Positions 24,518-36,618 of a stretch of DNA of 64,000 nt are shown in pieces (position 1 is the first letter of the stretch; every line of letters begins with the position of its first letter). Made by a program: the position numbers and the translations under genes. The stretch covers positions 59,445 to 123,444 of the forward strand of contig JADNRX010000149.1 in the NCBI GenBank assembly GCA_015501595.1, read 5' to 3'. Under the pieces are notes generated by a model. The model was not told the origin of the DNA. It did no database searches and saw only the letters and a program-made list of their open reading frames with translations. The stretch is from Hymenopellis radicata (taxonomy: Eukaryota > Basidiomycota > Agaricomycetes > Agaricales > Physalacriaceae).

Positions 24518-26947
24518 ATGTTGACTATCAGACCGAAGGGTGTCCAGATACGATCCTCCCGCCGTAACATACGACAATTGAAGCATCGTAGCCGTCCCCT
24601 GGGCACATCTGGGTCTACGAAAGGCCTTGAGCGACCCTCTGCCGAACCCGACAATCAACAGGTGTGTTTAGCAGTCTCGCTGATTTACTTCCTTAATAAT
24701 TTTGTCCTCCTCGAACAGGTTTCTGGCAGTCACGCTTCGACGGATGCTGGGCGCGACGCTAATCCGAGCAGTCCTCTCGGATCAACGACAGAGTCGAATG
24801 CTTCCAACGTGGATCAATCATCTGTTGACACCAGTCAACTGGGCTCCGAGCGCCGCAAGGTGGGAAGCCTTCTGTTCTCCCGTGCGCAACTACTAATAGA
24901 CAGGCTGAGTCGGTGCTAGGAAGAGCCAACGAATTGAGGACTATCAAGAAGAAGCAAGCGGGCCCTTATCGCCCAGGGCTTCGACCGGAAAACTTCCCAC
25001 TGCCCAAAGTTGACGATCACTGGGAAGCGTGTAACGGATTAGTCGATCGATACGACAACGCGCTCTGTGAAGGCTGGAACGACGACATAAACACACTTCT
25101 CGTCTTTGTATGTGATTTCCCCCCCGTGTTGTGTGACTGTCCGAAATCTGATGCGAGCTGTGCAGGTCGGTTTGTTCTCCGCTGCGGTGACGGCATTCAC
25201 CATCGAGTCCTCGAAAAGGCTCGAGCAGGACCCCGCAGACACCACGAATCAATTGCTACTTCATATCTCCCGCCAACTCGCCAATCAAGTCACTACTCCA
25301 GCTTCACTTCCCCTCGATTACTCCGCCTCCTCTTCTGATCGACGAGTTAACATCTTCTGGTTCCTCAGTCTGCTCGTCGCATTGATGACGGCTCTCCTGG
25401 GTATACTGTGCAAGCAGTGGTTGCGCGAGTACCAAAAGGACATTGCCATGTCACCGAGGCAATCACTTGGCCTTCGGCAGATGCGATTCGAGTCATTCAA
25501 CTACTGGCGCGTCGAAGATCTCATAGCGTCGCTCCCCTTGATGCTACAGCTTACCCTTCTCCTCTTCCTCATCGGTGTGCTCGACTTTCTCTGGAACTGT
25601 GACGCAATCACTGCGGGCATTATCACTATCGCTGCCGTACTTGGTGTTGGTGCTGTATTCATTACAACCATCCTTCCCGCTCTCGTCTTCGTGAAGCACT
25701 ACACCGATGCGGAAAGCGTTGACTTGATTCCTGTATGCGCCTACAAATCGCCCCAGGCGTGGCTTTGTCTTCGCATGGTGCTTTTCCTCAAAGGACTGAA
25801 CCCTGCGTGTTCCAAATCCTGGTCCCACATAGAAAAGGACATCCTATGGTATTCTACAAAGCGCGATTACTACACCTTTCGCGCGATTTACTGGCTAGAC
25901 GAACTCTTCTCCCACAACCAAAACGTGAAGGTCAACCTTTCACATTGTATGTCTGAACTGGAGCCATCTGCGCATCCTGACATTTTCCCGCATCGTGCTA
26001 CGGAGGGTCATCCAAGTCACGAGCAGAGCATTTTTTTGGAAGGCGAAAAATTTGACCCCAGAATCCCCCTAGAGCCGAAGGCGCACGATCAGGGTCCTTG
26101 GGGTACTTTGACGACTAGAATCTTGTTCCAATACATGAAAGCGAAGGTTCCGAATGCCGCAGATGCCCGGGAGTCACATACTCTGACCGCATTCAGGGCA
26201 TCTTTTGCAGAAGTAACATTGCTTCTAGCATGCCACTCGCCAGAGTACCTTTCGCATCACTTAGAACGTGACGCCAAAGTTGTTAAATGTGAGTCCAGAG
26301 GTTTAATTCTCGTGTCATTGTCATTGATTATTGATTTAGTTTCGCCCTTAAATAAAAACTGTTCACTGTCAATTGCCGACCTATATTCCGGCCCGTTGTC
26401 TATTCAACGATCGGTCGGTCCTGACGGCGTCGGATGCCCCATTACAGCAAGTTTTCTTTGTGCCAACATTGGTCCTGTGATGCGCTTCTTCATGCGTTTC
26501 TTCCAGGATTCAGAATGGGATCTCATAATTCCTACCCGTCAGAAGCGCAGTGACTGCTACGTGCAGATGTCCTCGAGTATATTGAACTGGCTAGAGGAAA
26601 CGAAGTCATCGGAGAGGACTTACGTTCGATACAACATGTTGGATAGCATCGAGGCAGACCAGACTCTGTTGACATTCGAGCTCATACAGAATACGGTTAC
26701 GGAATGGGCGGATCGCGCGCAGCGGCTTGGACTACCGACATTCGTCGACTTCTTCACCGTACTTGACTTCCTGGATCGTACTAGTGACGACGGATCCAAC
26801 GGGCGAGAGGAGGAGTGGAAGGTGCTAGTGACGGAAGTCCTGCGTCAGCTTGACAGGTTACAGTCTGAGTGCGCCTACTTTTCGTTACCTCACAACAACA
26901 AGCAGTATGAGAATCAAGAGGTCGCGCTAGTGAAGTCGCCAACATAG
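24518..26947 (+). CDS. DUF6535 membrane protein (tandem copy 1)
   Basis: Exons 24518-24661, 24719-24859, 24904-25107, 25166-26288 and 26340-26947 join in phase to give 739 residues. A disordered Ser-rich N-terminus precedes the DUF6535 domain (about residues 130-340). The hallmark segment NIFWFLSLLVALMTALLGIL is at about 225-246 and is followed by CKQWLREYQKD. Two more hydrophobic segments follow at about 283-305 and 308-337. The C-terminal half is soluble-looking. The last intron is inferred from the paralogue at 28211-30448, because it is 51 nt and would also read through. DUF6535 is an uncharacterised family expanded in Agaricomycetes; the protein is probably in an internal or plasma membrane. 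Confidence 0.85.
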
Positions 26948-27059
26948 AGTATTTCTTCGTAACATATGAATCGTAGTTCCATTAAACTTAGAATAGCATA
27001 GATATGCATATGATGGATGTGCATGTACAGCAACAATCGAAATATAGACCCTCTGAGAA

Positions 27060-27340
27060 GCCAATACGCGGTCATAACTTTGTGGGTATGTCACTTTTCC
27101 GTGCGAAGAGTAGGCCGTTCGTCCTTCCCGTACTTCACCTTCCCTAGTTGTTCTTGAGAGGCAGCGGATACCACAGCTCTGGAGGGCTTTCCTGGTAGGG
27201 CATACCATACCATTCCTCTTTCGTTTCCGGCGACTCGAACTTCACCTTCACCTGTACATCTCCCCGGTTAAAAACTGAGCCGCGTTTGAGACTATGAAAG
27301 TCCTCTGACTCCGAACGAGTGGTTCGGACTCTGCTGACTG
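27060..27340 (-). pseudogene. truncated PIN-gene tail
   Basis: Read on the minus strand, this matches the C-terminal coding/3' region of the PIN gene at 31440-31720 (shared block GGGGAGATGTACAGG and the PETK motif). It keeps an open frame that ends about 27150, but no PIN domain or start is present upstream. It lies between the two DUF6535 genes and is a leftover of a duplicated PIN gene. Confidence 0.7.
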
Positions 27341-27763
27341 GTAGCGGGTCGTTTCTGCCCGCCTTTTTGTAAAATAAGTAAAAGGTAAGTTAATCAAGTA
27401 GTCGTCGACGAAAACATGTAGCACGAGGCTGATGAAATTATACGTCTCATATATTCGACAGCTTGTTGTACTGCATGAGGGCATCTCCTCCCTGTACAGT
27501 TCTATTAGACGAGCGCACGAATGATGGAAAAGCAATCAGGTATCCTCACCGGGGTTGACCGACCCTTGAATACTACCAACAGAAAGAAGCTGAGTGACCG
27601 GTTGAGTAAGCGTCTTTCTCTAAGGCATCTGGGATAAGGCAAGCAACTCTGTCCGCCGAGGAAACCGACGCGGTGGTGGTGATGCCAAACAACGGGTAAA
27701 CAATGACACACGAAAACCTGCACAGCTTTCGCGTTGCTCCCTGTTGCACATCATCTTACCTTC

Positions 27764-27792
27764 CTCATACTCATACTCATACTCATACTCAT
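27764..27792. repeat. (ACTCAT)n microsatellite
   Basis: Five nearly perfect tandem copies of a 6-bp unit in the spacer upstream of the second DUF6535 gene. Confidence 0.9.
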
Positions 27793-28210
27793 TGGATCTT
27801 TCTCACACATTCCGTGATACCGGATCGAGACGTCTCATTCAGTTCGATTTTAACATGGCGGACAAGATGCTGATCGCTTTGAAGGGCCTTAAAAGGCAGT
27901 GCTGATGCCTGGGAATATGCAGCCTCTCTGGCTTCTCTTCCTAGGGACGCTCGTGTATACAACCTCTAGCTGCGCTTCCTTACAAACACGTTGCTGAACG
28001 GGAACCGCCCTTTCAGGAACCGTATTCGTGGGATTCACCATATATGCTATACCTGTGCAATTGATACTCTCCCTCTACCTCCATCTTTCATATACAGCTC
28101 GAGCGTTGGCAATGATGATGTCCGTCCTAACGCAGGCCAAGAAGGCTGAATCTGCTCGTCGTGCTAAGGTGTCCTCACATCAGGCGCCTTCAAGTTGACC
28201 TAGTAGTCCC

Positions 28211-30448
28211 ATGTCCTTTGGTAGCTGCGAGACGACGCAATCAGACTGTGTGAGTACGCGGTTCGCTTCAGTATATGTCGACTGATCGTACATTGAAAAC
28301 AGGTCCAGCCGGAGGGCGCACCCGTAGTCTCTCCGACTTCCAAGGTCGTCCCGCTTACGGAGTGCGACATTGCCGAGGCCCCCCACATCGCTTCGGAGGA
28401 AGTCGCCTCAATCCAGACCGAGGGTTCCACTGTTGTAGACGAGACTCCATCCCCCCAGGTATGTGTAGTAATCTTGGGCGAACTCGTTCTGATGACTTCG
28501 ATAAAGGGAATCCCTATCCCCCAGAACAGCAAAGTGTACTCTGAATTTCACGGCATGCCCACCAGTGCCGGTCGGAAGCCCGTTCAATTCCCGCTCCCAG
28601 AGGTCGGAAACCACTGGCAATCCTGTCATCAGATAGTGGAGCAATACGACGCTGCACTCTGCGATGGCTGGAACGACGATATAAACACACTCCTCGTATT
28701 TGTACGTTACTGTATCCTCTGCTGTACCATTCGGGAACTTACACGTACGTGTTATCCAGGTCGGTCTATTCACAGCTGCCGTGACAGCGTTTACAATTGA
28801 ATCGTACAAGCGCCTAGAACGCGATCCCGCAGAGACCGCGAACGTACTCCTGCTTCATATCACCCGTCAGCTCGCCGGTGAAGACAAGGCTCCAATGTCT
28901 TTGCCTAGTGAATTTGTCCCTTCGTCGTCCGACAGGCGTATAAACATCTTCTGGTTCCTCAGCTTAATTGTAGCCTTGATGACCGCCCTCCTGGGTATCT
29001 TGTGCAAACAATGGCTCAGGGAATACCAGAAGGATGCCGCGCTGTCGTCAAGGGATTCGCTAGGCCTTCGGCAGTTACGATTTCATTCCTTTGTCTTCTG
29101 GCGTGTCGAAGACCTCATCTCCGCCCTTCCTTTGTTTCTTCAGCTTACAATGCTCCTCTTCGTCCTGGGAATCCTGGATCTTCTCTGGCACTGCGATACA
29201 ATCACTGCCGCTATCATAACAGTAGCTGCCGTGCTTGGCATTGGCGCTATAATCGGCACAACGATACTCCCGGTCGCCGTATTACTGAAAAATCGTACAC
29301 GCCCTGGTTATGAGGACATTCCTCCATGCGCCTTCGAATCTCCCCAAGCGATGCTCTGTCTGCGTCTGGTCCTCTTCATCCTCAAATTTCCCCGGTCGTT
29401 TGCCCTGTCATGGTCGCACTTGGAAAAGACTCAATCTCTGCGTGTCCGGGAGGCCAGAGATTTCTGGACCTATCTCGCGGTGTATTGGATCGATGAACAA
29501 TTTCCTCTTAACCCTAACATTAAGATAAACGTTGCCCGGTGCCTCTCAGAGTTGTCGCCCCTTGGTCATCCAGACATCTTCGATACCGAGGACCATCGAC
29601 AGAGCGGTGGAGTGCATATCCGTCTAGATGAAGACAGCCTTTCCCATCATCCCGGTAATATAGATACTTATGGCAAATCACAGTGGCCAAATCTGACCAC
29701 GCGAATCTTGTTTCACTACATGATTGACAAAGTCCCGTTGACCTTAGAGGCCATGGACTCCGATCTGCTAGCAGCATTCAGAAGGTCTTTCTCCGAATTA
29801 ACACTGCTGCTGGTCTGTCTGTCGCCTACCTTTCTGGAGCGCCTGTTGGAATCGGACTCCCAGTCAGACTGTAAGTTGACGCTCATCGTGTTGATATCCT
29901 TCGGTTGATTCTTGTTCCTAGATCCGCAATTGAATCTTGTATGCCCAACTGCACTTGCCGATTTGTATGCTGGTCCGCTATATCTGCGAAGGCCAGATGT
30001 GGCATCGAAGAGTTTCATGTTCGCTGTTGTGGGACCTACAATCCGCTTCTTCTTGGAATTCTTCCGCGACCCAGGGTGGAATGTTCGGAGTCCTGTTCGA
30101 ATCCATAACCGCAGCGAATGCCATGTAGAATTGGCGTCGAATATGTTGGACTGGGTGGATAGGATGCCGACGTCAGACTGGATCCAGATTCGTTATTGCG
30201 TTTTGGATAGCGTCGGTGAGGATGTTGCACTAACGTCCGATGCCATAACAGGCGCCGTTGGGAAATGGGCGGATCGATCACAGAGCCTGGGATTCCCGAC
30301 TTTCAAAGACTTCTTCACGATTGTTGAATTCCTTGATCGGACGCGTAGTGATGGATGTAACGGTCGCGAGTTGGAGTGGACCGTGCTCGTGAATATCGTT
30401 CGTTCTGAACTAGAGCGTTTGCAGTCCCAATACGGTTATTTTTCGTAA
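28211..30448 (+). CDS. DUF6535 membrane protein (tandem copy 2)
   Basis: Exons 28211-28249, 28303-28458, 28507-28701, 28760-29870 and 29922-30448 join in phase to give about 675 residues. The core aligns end to end with the copy at 24518-26947: DDINTLLVF at the same splice site, NIFWFLSLIVALMTALLGIL, then CKQWLREYQKD, two further membrane segments, and the C-terminal block ADLYAGPLYLRR. The N-terminal Ser/Pro/Glu-rich leader is diverged. An upstream ATG at 28111 could begin a further 5' exon, so the start is the weakest part. Function unknown; it is probably a multipass membrane protein. Confidence 0.85.
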
Positions 30449-30639
30449 AGTACCGATCGGGGTGTAAGGCTGCCGCCATAAATGTAGAGAAACCATCGCT
30501 TCTCATTGCCATCCAGCTTCCCATTTACTACTGCTTCTGTATGATTCGTACTTGAGTAATGTAATCCTTATCCAAACGACTTGTCTCTGCTGTTTGGAGA
30601 TTCAGCGGTGTCTAATCGGTTGTTTCAATTTCGGGAACC

Positions 30640-30890
30640 AGTTCAACACCAGTGCGAGTCTTGCAGGTCGGCGTCTATGTAGCTTGCTCGTCATAAACAC
30701 GTGAAGACGATAGCCTTATTCCAGATGCCGACTGGCCTGTTTTCCGTCCCAATTCTTCGACGTTTTGAGGTCATCTTTGGATGCGAACCCGCCTTCGATC
30801 GAATTGACACCGTCGCGAGTCTATCAGGTAGGTGTGTTGCGATTGTTGTTTCGGAGTACTACATACACGGATCCAGACAACCCACCACGT
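30640..30890 (+). repeat. diverged direct repeat, copy 2
   Basis: Same unit as 22740-23010, here 190 bp after the end of the second DUF6535 gene. Confidence 0.7.
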
Positions 30891-31189
30891 AGAGGAGTTG
30901 GAGGGTGGGGAGAAAAAGAGCGAGCGACGGTGGAGGTAGCGAACAGGACGCGCGGTTTTCTAATCGGGCGTCCCCCCAAAAAAGACACTATCGTAATGCA
31001 TGTCTATCTACACGATCGAGAATAACCGTCTGCCCCTTAGATTTGAGCCTCTGCGCGTCACCATCTTACCGTAGGCCAACATAAGACATTACTTCAAATG
31101 AACGAGAGTCAACGGAGTTTCCCGTCTTGAATGGATAAGTAAGCTTGTCGTATCTACTTAATTACATTCCACGCACACTCGGGAGGGGT

Positions 31190-31335
31190 ACAGCCGAAGG
31201 TGGAGTCGCCAGAAACGAAAGAGGAGGGAACGCCATCCAGAGCAATAGTATCTGCTGCCTCTCGACAACAACTAGGGAAGGTGAGGAACAGGACGTCAAG
31301 GTCGTAGACATAAATCATAGGTTCTATTAATTCTG
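31190..31335 (+). pseudogene. inverted fragment of PIN-gene tail
   Basis: On the plus strand it reads GTCGCCAGAAACGAAAGAGG and continues similarly to the minus strand of 27100-27250, so it is in opposite orientation to that remnant and to the nearby PIN gene. Too short to encode anything alone. Confidence 0.6.
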
Positions 31336-31625
31336 GCATAGCCTAAGAGAACAATACATATGAGCGAGCGAGCATAGTAGGTCATTGGTGTTTAGCGGCG
31401 GTTATCAGCACCGCAATTGCAAAGATCAAATCAAATCACCTCAATAAACGGTCACAACATTGCCGGTACGCCACGTCTCTTTTTGAACTCGGGGACGAAG
31501 AGTGGGCCATCCATCCTTCTCATGCTTCACCGTCTCGAATCGTTGAGCGGCAGCGGGTATCGCTGCTTTCGGTGGCGTCCCAGGCAAAGCAGGCCATTCG
31601 ACTTTCGTTTCTGGTGGTTGGACGT

Positions 31626-32557
31626 TCACCTTTCCCTGTACATCTCCCCGCTTGATAACTGAATCGCGTTTGGACTATGAGAGTCCTCTGACTCCAAGCC
31701 CGTCCAGAGCCGTCGCGTAGGCGGGGACTCTTTCGAATCGGTACGAGAATGTGGCTGGCTCCGAGTAGGAGAGGAGGCCAAACGCTTCACGCGTATGAGG
31801 TCTTCAAAATCGAATACATCGGCATCCAGTTCGTCGGAAGAAGAGCTAACGGATGCACGTCCATATCGCTTTGGATGGGGTTTCGTCCCAGCAGCGGCAA
31901 GAACGAGAACAGGAATATCAGCGAGACGTGCCGAATCGAGAACGAGAGTTCCGGCTGCTCTGTCGTCTGTCGTGGGTGCAGGGCATACAGCCAAGACGAC
32001 TTTCCGTCGTGGAGCAGAGTTCATCTCTGAGCGCGCGCAGTAGAGCGTGTTTTTTATCCAGTTGGCGAGAGAGGATGGGGAATTGGGTGGTGTGGCATCG
32101 TTGTCTAGTTGAATGCGGAAGCGGGAGTTGTAGCCGACTTGGTCTTCGAGGATACGAGATGCAGCGCGTGCGGGTTTCGAGGTGCGTTTGAGGACGTCGA
32201 GGGTTGTGAGGGCTTGTGGTTTGTGTCAGTAAAAGCCGGTAGAGAAAAGGGTGAAAGGTACCTTCGAGAGGGATTACAACGGTTTCTTGACGGTCGGGTT
32301 TGGACCACCTTTCAACGTGGTGGAGGCCGTAGATGAGGAGGCTAGCGTCGACGACGATTATGTCCGCTGGTGAGGACGCCCTTCGACTAGGTTTGCGCGG
32401 GGGCGAAGGGGAGACGCTTTTCTCCAGCTGCTCGACTTGATATCTGAGGAATGCGGCGCCGAGTGCTTTGGACATGGCGAGCTTGCTTGATGGGATTTCC
32501 TGTTAGTGGCGTTAACACACCAATCATGATATGAATTAATGGGATTGAACATACCAT
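31626..32557 (-). CDS. PIN-domain protein (putative RNase), minus-strand member of pair
   Basis: Exons 32555-32557, 32262-32499 and 31626-32212 join in phase to give 275 residues. The first coding exon is just the ATG, as in the partner gene. N-terminal motif MSKALGAAFLRYQVEQLEKS. The PIN fold begins with DIIVVDASLLIYGLHHVERW (acidic Asp after a beta strand, as in metal-dependent PIN nucleases), continues through TLDVLKRTSK and AASRILEDQVG, and ends near KVVLAVCP. A disordered Ser/Arg tail follows. A single-base shift near 31680 relative to the remnant at 27.3 kb ends this frame early; a further open frame reaches 31441. PIN domains usually cut RNA; the target is unknown. Confidence 0.75.
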
Positions 32558-33008
32558 GATTTGATGTAGTATCGACGCTGGGGAAGGAATTTATTGTCAT
32601 TTCAGGCTCAATCGTGGCAGCTTTATGGGGAGACTAGCGTGAATCCAAGAACAATTGCATTGACCAGTACAATAAGCCATCGTCCAAGGGCTCCTGCTTT
32701 TTGTTGATCAAAGTGAGTCCAAGAACAGAACAAAGTGCCGAGAACAACATGGTCTTGTGCCGAAAAGAAGCATCCAAGGCCAGAAACAAAGAGGCGGCAA
32801 GTTGAAGTGACCGGGGCGGCATGACATCAAGAGGACGTCTGCTGAGTCATCATGAGTGCTGTACCTTGCACTGTGATTGTCATTGCACAGCTCTCCGCTG
32901 GCCTTGGCTCCTTTATTCCTTGAACATCAACCACCAGCTGTATATACGGCGACAACGACGAGCACGACGGCGACAACCACTGTAACAGCGACAGCTACCC
33001 GACCAGCA
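32558..33008. promoter_or_regulatory. bidirectional promoter region of the PIN pair
   Basis: 450 bp separate the divergent ATGs. No TATA box is obvious. A shared control region is inferred from geometry only. Confidence 0.4.
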
Positions 33009-33955
33009 ATGGTGCGCAATAGCTACGGCACCTGGAATGCTCATGCTAACAGCCTGCAGGCGGCACCGTCGAACAAAATCGCCATGTCCAAGGCGCTCGG
33101 CGCGGCATTCCTCAACCACCAGGTCGAGCAGCTTGAAAAGAGCGTTGGCGGCAACGATGGAGGAAACTGGCGCGGCCGTGGAGGCGGCCCGCCCAAGCCT
33201 AATGCCCCGCGCCGCACGATGGAGCCGAAGAAGGAGAAACCGCAGGACAAGCAGGAGAAGGAGGCCGACATCATCGTGGCCGACGCGAGTGTGCTAGTCC
33301 ACGGCCTGGAGCATATCCGCAAATGGTGCCAGCGCGGCCGCGACGAGATTGTCATTGTCCCTCTCGAAGGTGTGTGTTTTGGCCCCATCCATACGAATTG
33401 TCTAATTTCCTTATAGCCCTGAACACTTTGGACCTGCTCAAAAAGTCATCCAAGTCTGCTCGCGAGGCTTCGCGCATTCTCGAGAAACAAGTCGGCGCCA
33501 ACCCGCGTATCCGCGTCCAACAAGACGACGCTTTTGTACTCTGGGACAAGATCCACTTTACCGATGCCGAGGACGCCAGTCCGTCTCCAGAATGGGTTCG
33601 TCGCACTATCTGCAGTGCTCGCTGGGAGGTCGAACAAGGCGCTAAGCCCAAGATTGTTCTTGCCGTGTCGCCGGTTACTGGTCCTGCAGAACGTGCTAAT
33701 GGAGCCCTGGTCGCATTGTGGGCTAAACGGGCTGGCGTCGAGGTGCTAGAGCTTCCACCCACTCCTTGGACTGGCGGGCATGGCAGAAAGAGCTCCGACG
33801 AGGACCGGCGCGAGCCTCGCAAGGATGTCCACCCCCAGCAGAAGGCACCGCCCGTGCGCCGACGAGAGAGGGAGGAGCGCCAGCCTCTTGTCGAACGTGT
33901 TCCGGCTCCCACCAAAGTCATCCGGGTCCTGGCCCGCGGCGAGAAACTTGATTAG
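33009..33955 (+). CDS. PIN-domain protein (putative RNase), plus-strand member of pair
   Basis: Exons 33009-33011, 33060-33369 and 33417-33955 join in phase to give 283 residues. The intron immediately after ATG and the following AAPSNKIAMSKALGAAF align with the minus-strand partner (EIPSSKLAMSKALGAAF). A Gly/Arg/Lys-rich insertion is followed by the PIN domain: DIIVADASVLVHGLEHIRKW, then IVIVPLEALNTLDLLKKSSK, ILEKQVGAN and KIVLAVSP. The Arg/Glu-rich tail suggests RNA binding. Whether all four PIN acidic residues are kept cannot be settled by eye. The longer frame from 32877 was rejected in favour of this start because of the conserved intron. Confidence 0.8.
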
Positions 33956-36618
33956 GAATACTAGGACGTACTTCGCATGGTTTGTTCGTTCGTTCCTCCG
34001 CTTGACTTTTGGTTAACAAGCGTTGCAGATAACTCGTCTTTACAGATATAGGCCCATTGCAGGCTCGCTCCGGCCCGGACGATCCACATAGGACGTTCAG
34101 CGAGGTAGGGGAGGGGAGTGGAATCGGGATGGGTGACTACTCGGACGACGTCTTGGATTTCGTGTTGGTTTAGACTTTTACGCCCACCCTTTCTCCCACA
34201 TCCCTCGAACCCTTCCCTCTCGTCTTACCTTTCCTACTGGGTGGCAAAGTGCTGGCATCTCTGTTTTCGGAGTGCTGGTACGAGTTGCTCGGTTTACATA
34301 TGATTCTTTAAACGTGTACTATTATCATTACCTATGCATTTCCTTTTCCTCCTTCTTTTCTTACTCTTGAATGGCGCAATAATTCGAGGATGGTGCGTTT
34401 CAAGAGTCACCATCCGTCTGCTTCACTCAATGTAACAAAGTCGTTTATTGTAGCTGAACATGATATAATATTGGATCAATCCAGGACCGAGTACTGTGGT
34501 GGCGTGCGTCGCCCTTAGCATAGACGATTTTCGAAGCCCCAGCCGAGTCGTTCGGTTCCGAGTCAAGTCACAGAGATAAGGTGCGCGTGCACCAGAAAGG
34601 TGGCGGTGGCGGATGCCAACGACAACGACGTATCGGCCCAGGGACCAAGCTTCATGACGGGTGATGGGTGGTACTAACTATTCCCACGCTAGTGTGATGG
34701 TCGTGATCGGTGTGGCTGACTGGGTGGCGGCGTGCTTGGGTCAAGTCACAGAGATAGGGTGCGCGTGCACCAGAAATTCGGTGGCGATGGCGGAGGCGAA
34801 CGACGTATGGCGTAGGGATGCCACATCAACCTAAGTGGGTGATGGGTGGTACCAACCTTAACTATTCCCACGCTAATGTGATGGTCGTGATAGATGTGTG
34901 GCGTACATGCGCGAGGATGACATTGGAAAGCTAGGATAGACGCAAGCCTCGAAGAGTCCGGTAGTGGTCCATCCAAACGTAGAGAAGTCACGTCTTGGAG
35001 GAGACGCGATACTGCAGGTTGTGGAGAGGCCAGTATGGTGGCTTGCTTGCGAAGCATGGCGGGCAGCAAGGTCGAAAGTTTTTCGCTGTCGCAAGGTTAA
35101 TGGACGAAACGATGAGTGAAATGTGAGCTCAGGAAAGGAAAGCTTGATGCTGGTAGATGGCTGATGCTCGTCTCCACTGACAATGGTCGTTCCAGCACTG
35201 GATAATTCGATGAAGATCATAAGTATAAGCCCTCATTACTTGTGAAGGTCATGGAGAGACTCACCTTTCCCAAATCCCCGTCTCCTCCCAGTGCGGCCCA
35301 ATTTGTCGTCTGCAGTTTGTGTAGACGATTTTGGCGCATAGAAATGCGCGGCAGCCGCACATGTCGTAGGGGCACGGCCTGAATAATTCTACGGCGTGCT
35401 TTAGTGTTCATTGTTGTAACTTGTAAGTCGATAAGCTACAACTTCCTCATGCTGGCATGCAACAATCTGAGGCAACGCGTTGAATTTACTACCACCAGCA
35501 CGGGTGGAAAGTTCGGCCTGGGCGCGTGGAGGACTGCGGTCCACCATCGAAGAATGATTGCGGGGTCTTGATGAGCAGGCATGAACGACTATTCTAAGTA
35601 GCGTGAATTCGGATGGACTAGGATAAAGACTGGAGAAAAGACATTTTGAGATTTCGTTGCGGTCGACCTGTACGAGCGCGGCTAAACGCCTTCATGATTT
35701 CTTGAAGGAGAAATCAGGTAAAGGTACCAGACTCTCATGCCATGATGGTATCAGTCTAAGTTGGACTGACTGGAACCCACCATCACTGTTTGATTGCCGC
35801 ATAGCCGCGTCTGTCATCTTTTGGATTGATGTTTCCTCCATGGATTTGTGCTATAGAAGAGATGGAACGCGATCAAGGAGCCTCATGGCCAACTGGAATG
35901 AAAGTCGAGTGCCGTTTGACAACAACTGCAAACAAACGCGTCGAATTACTACTACCATCATCAAACCATCATGGAGCAGTTGTCAGTCTTAGCCTCTTTC
36001 CATTCTTAGCAGTCTTTTCAGGGCCTAACACATTCCGTGTTCTACGCGACCTTGGGAATTCCGTAAGTCGTCATGCAAAATTTGTATCATAACATAAGTG
36101 ATTGTTCCACCCATAGGTTCGTGTCCGCTACTACGAGTTCTTTTTCGACTGACATTCAGAATCTGCCTCGTGTGAGTCTATAGTAATTTAGGCTTCCGAT
36201 TCACTGTCGCTGAGACAGGCTCCCAAAAGAACGCGTCCTCGCTTACGAACCGCATTTTCCAGGACGCTGGGCGCTTCGCTTACGGAGCCTATGTCATGGG
36301 CGGTGCCGGTCCATTCGGGATATCGGTATCCTCGTTTCATTTTCTACTTTTCCTCTCCAGCCTGAGCCTTCGCACCAGCACGACGTCGCTCTATAGCACC
36401 GCAGCACTCGTTGTCGTGAACTAAAGCAAAGCGATTGCATTTGGTAGTTTCGTTCCTTCTCCGCCAGCGCTCGATGCATATCAGATTTCAAGATCGCCAT
36501 CAGTATCAATCTCAGCATCAGCACGCAAGCTATGTGGGATTTGCCATCAGGATCTAGGGAGACTCGTCTTTTGATTTATTTTAGACGCTGGGAGACGAGG
36601 TTTCCCACTTCACCCACC
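33956..36618. other. 2.7 kb region without supported gene
   Basis: Apart from the tandem repeat at 34563-34899, only short shadow frames. A Cys-containing minus-strand frame at 35240-35400 (around YDMCGCRAFLCAKIVY) may be a relic exon but has no support either side. Confidence 0.45.
34563..34899. repeat. tandem repeat, two ~158-bp copies with period 178
   Basis: Both copies start TCAAGTCACAGAGATA, contain GTGCGCGTGCACCAGAAA and end ACTATTCCCACGCTA followed by GTGATGGTCGTGAT. The copies are 34563-34718 and 34741-34899, separated by diverged sequence. Confidence 0.85.

Noticed and set aside
27764..27792. short regular repeats, CRISPR-like at first look
   Set aside because: 6-bp microsatellite without spacers, in a eukaryotic genome.
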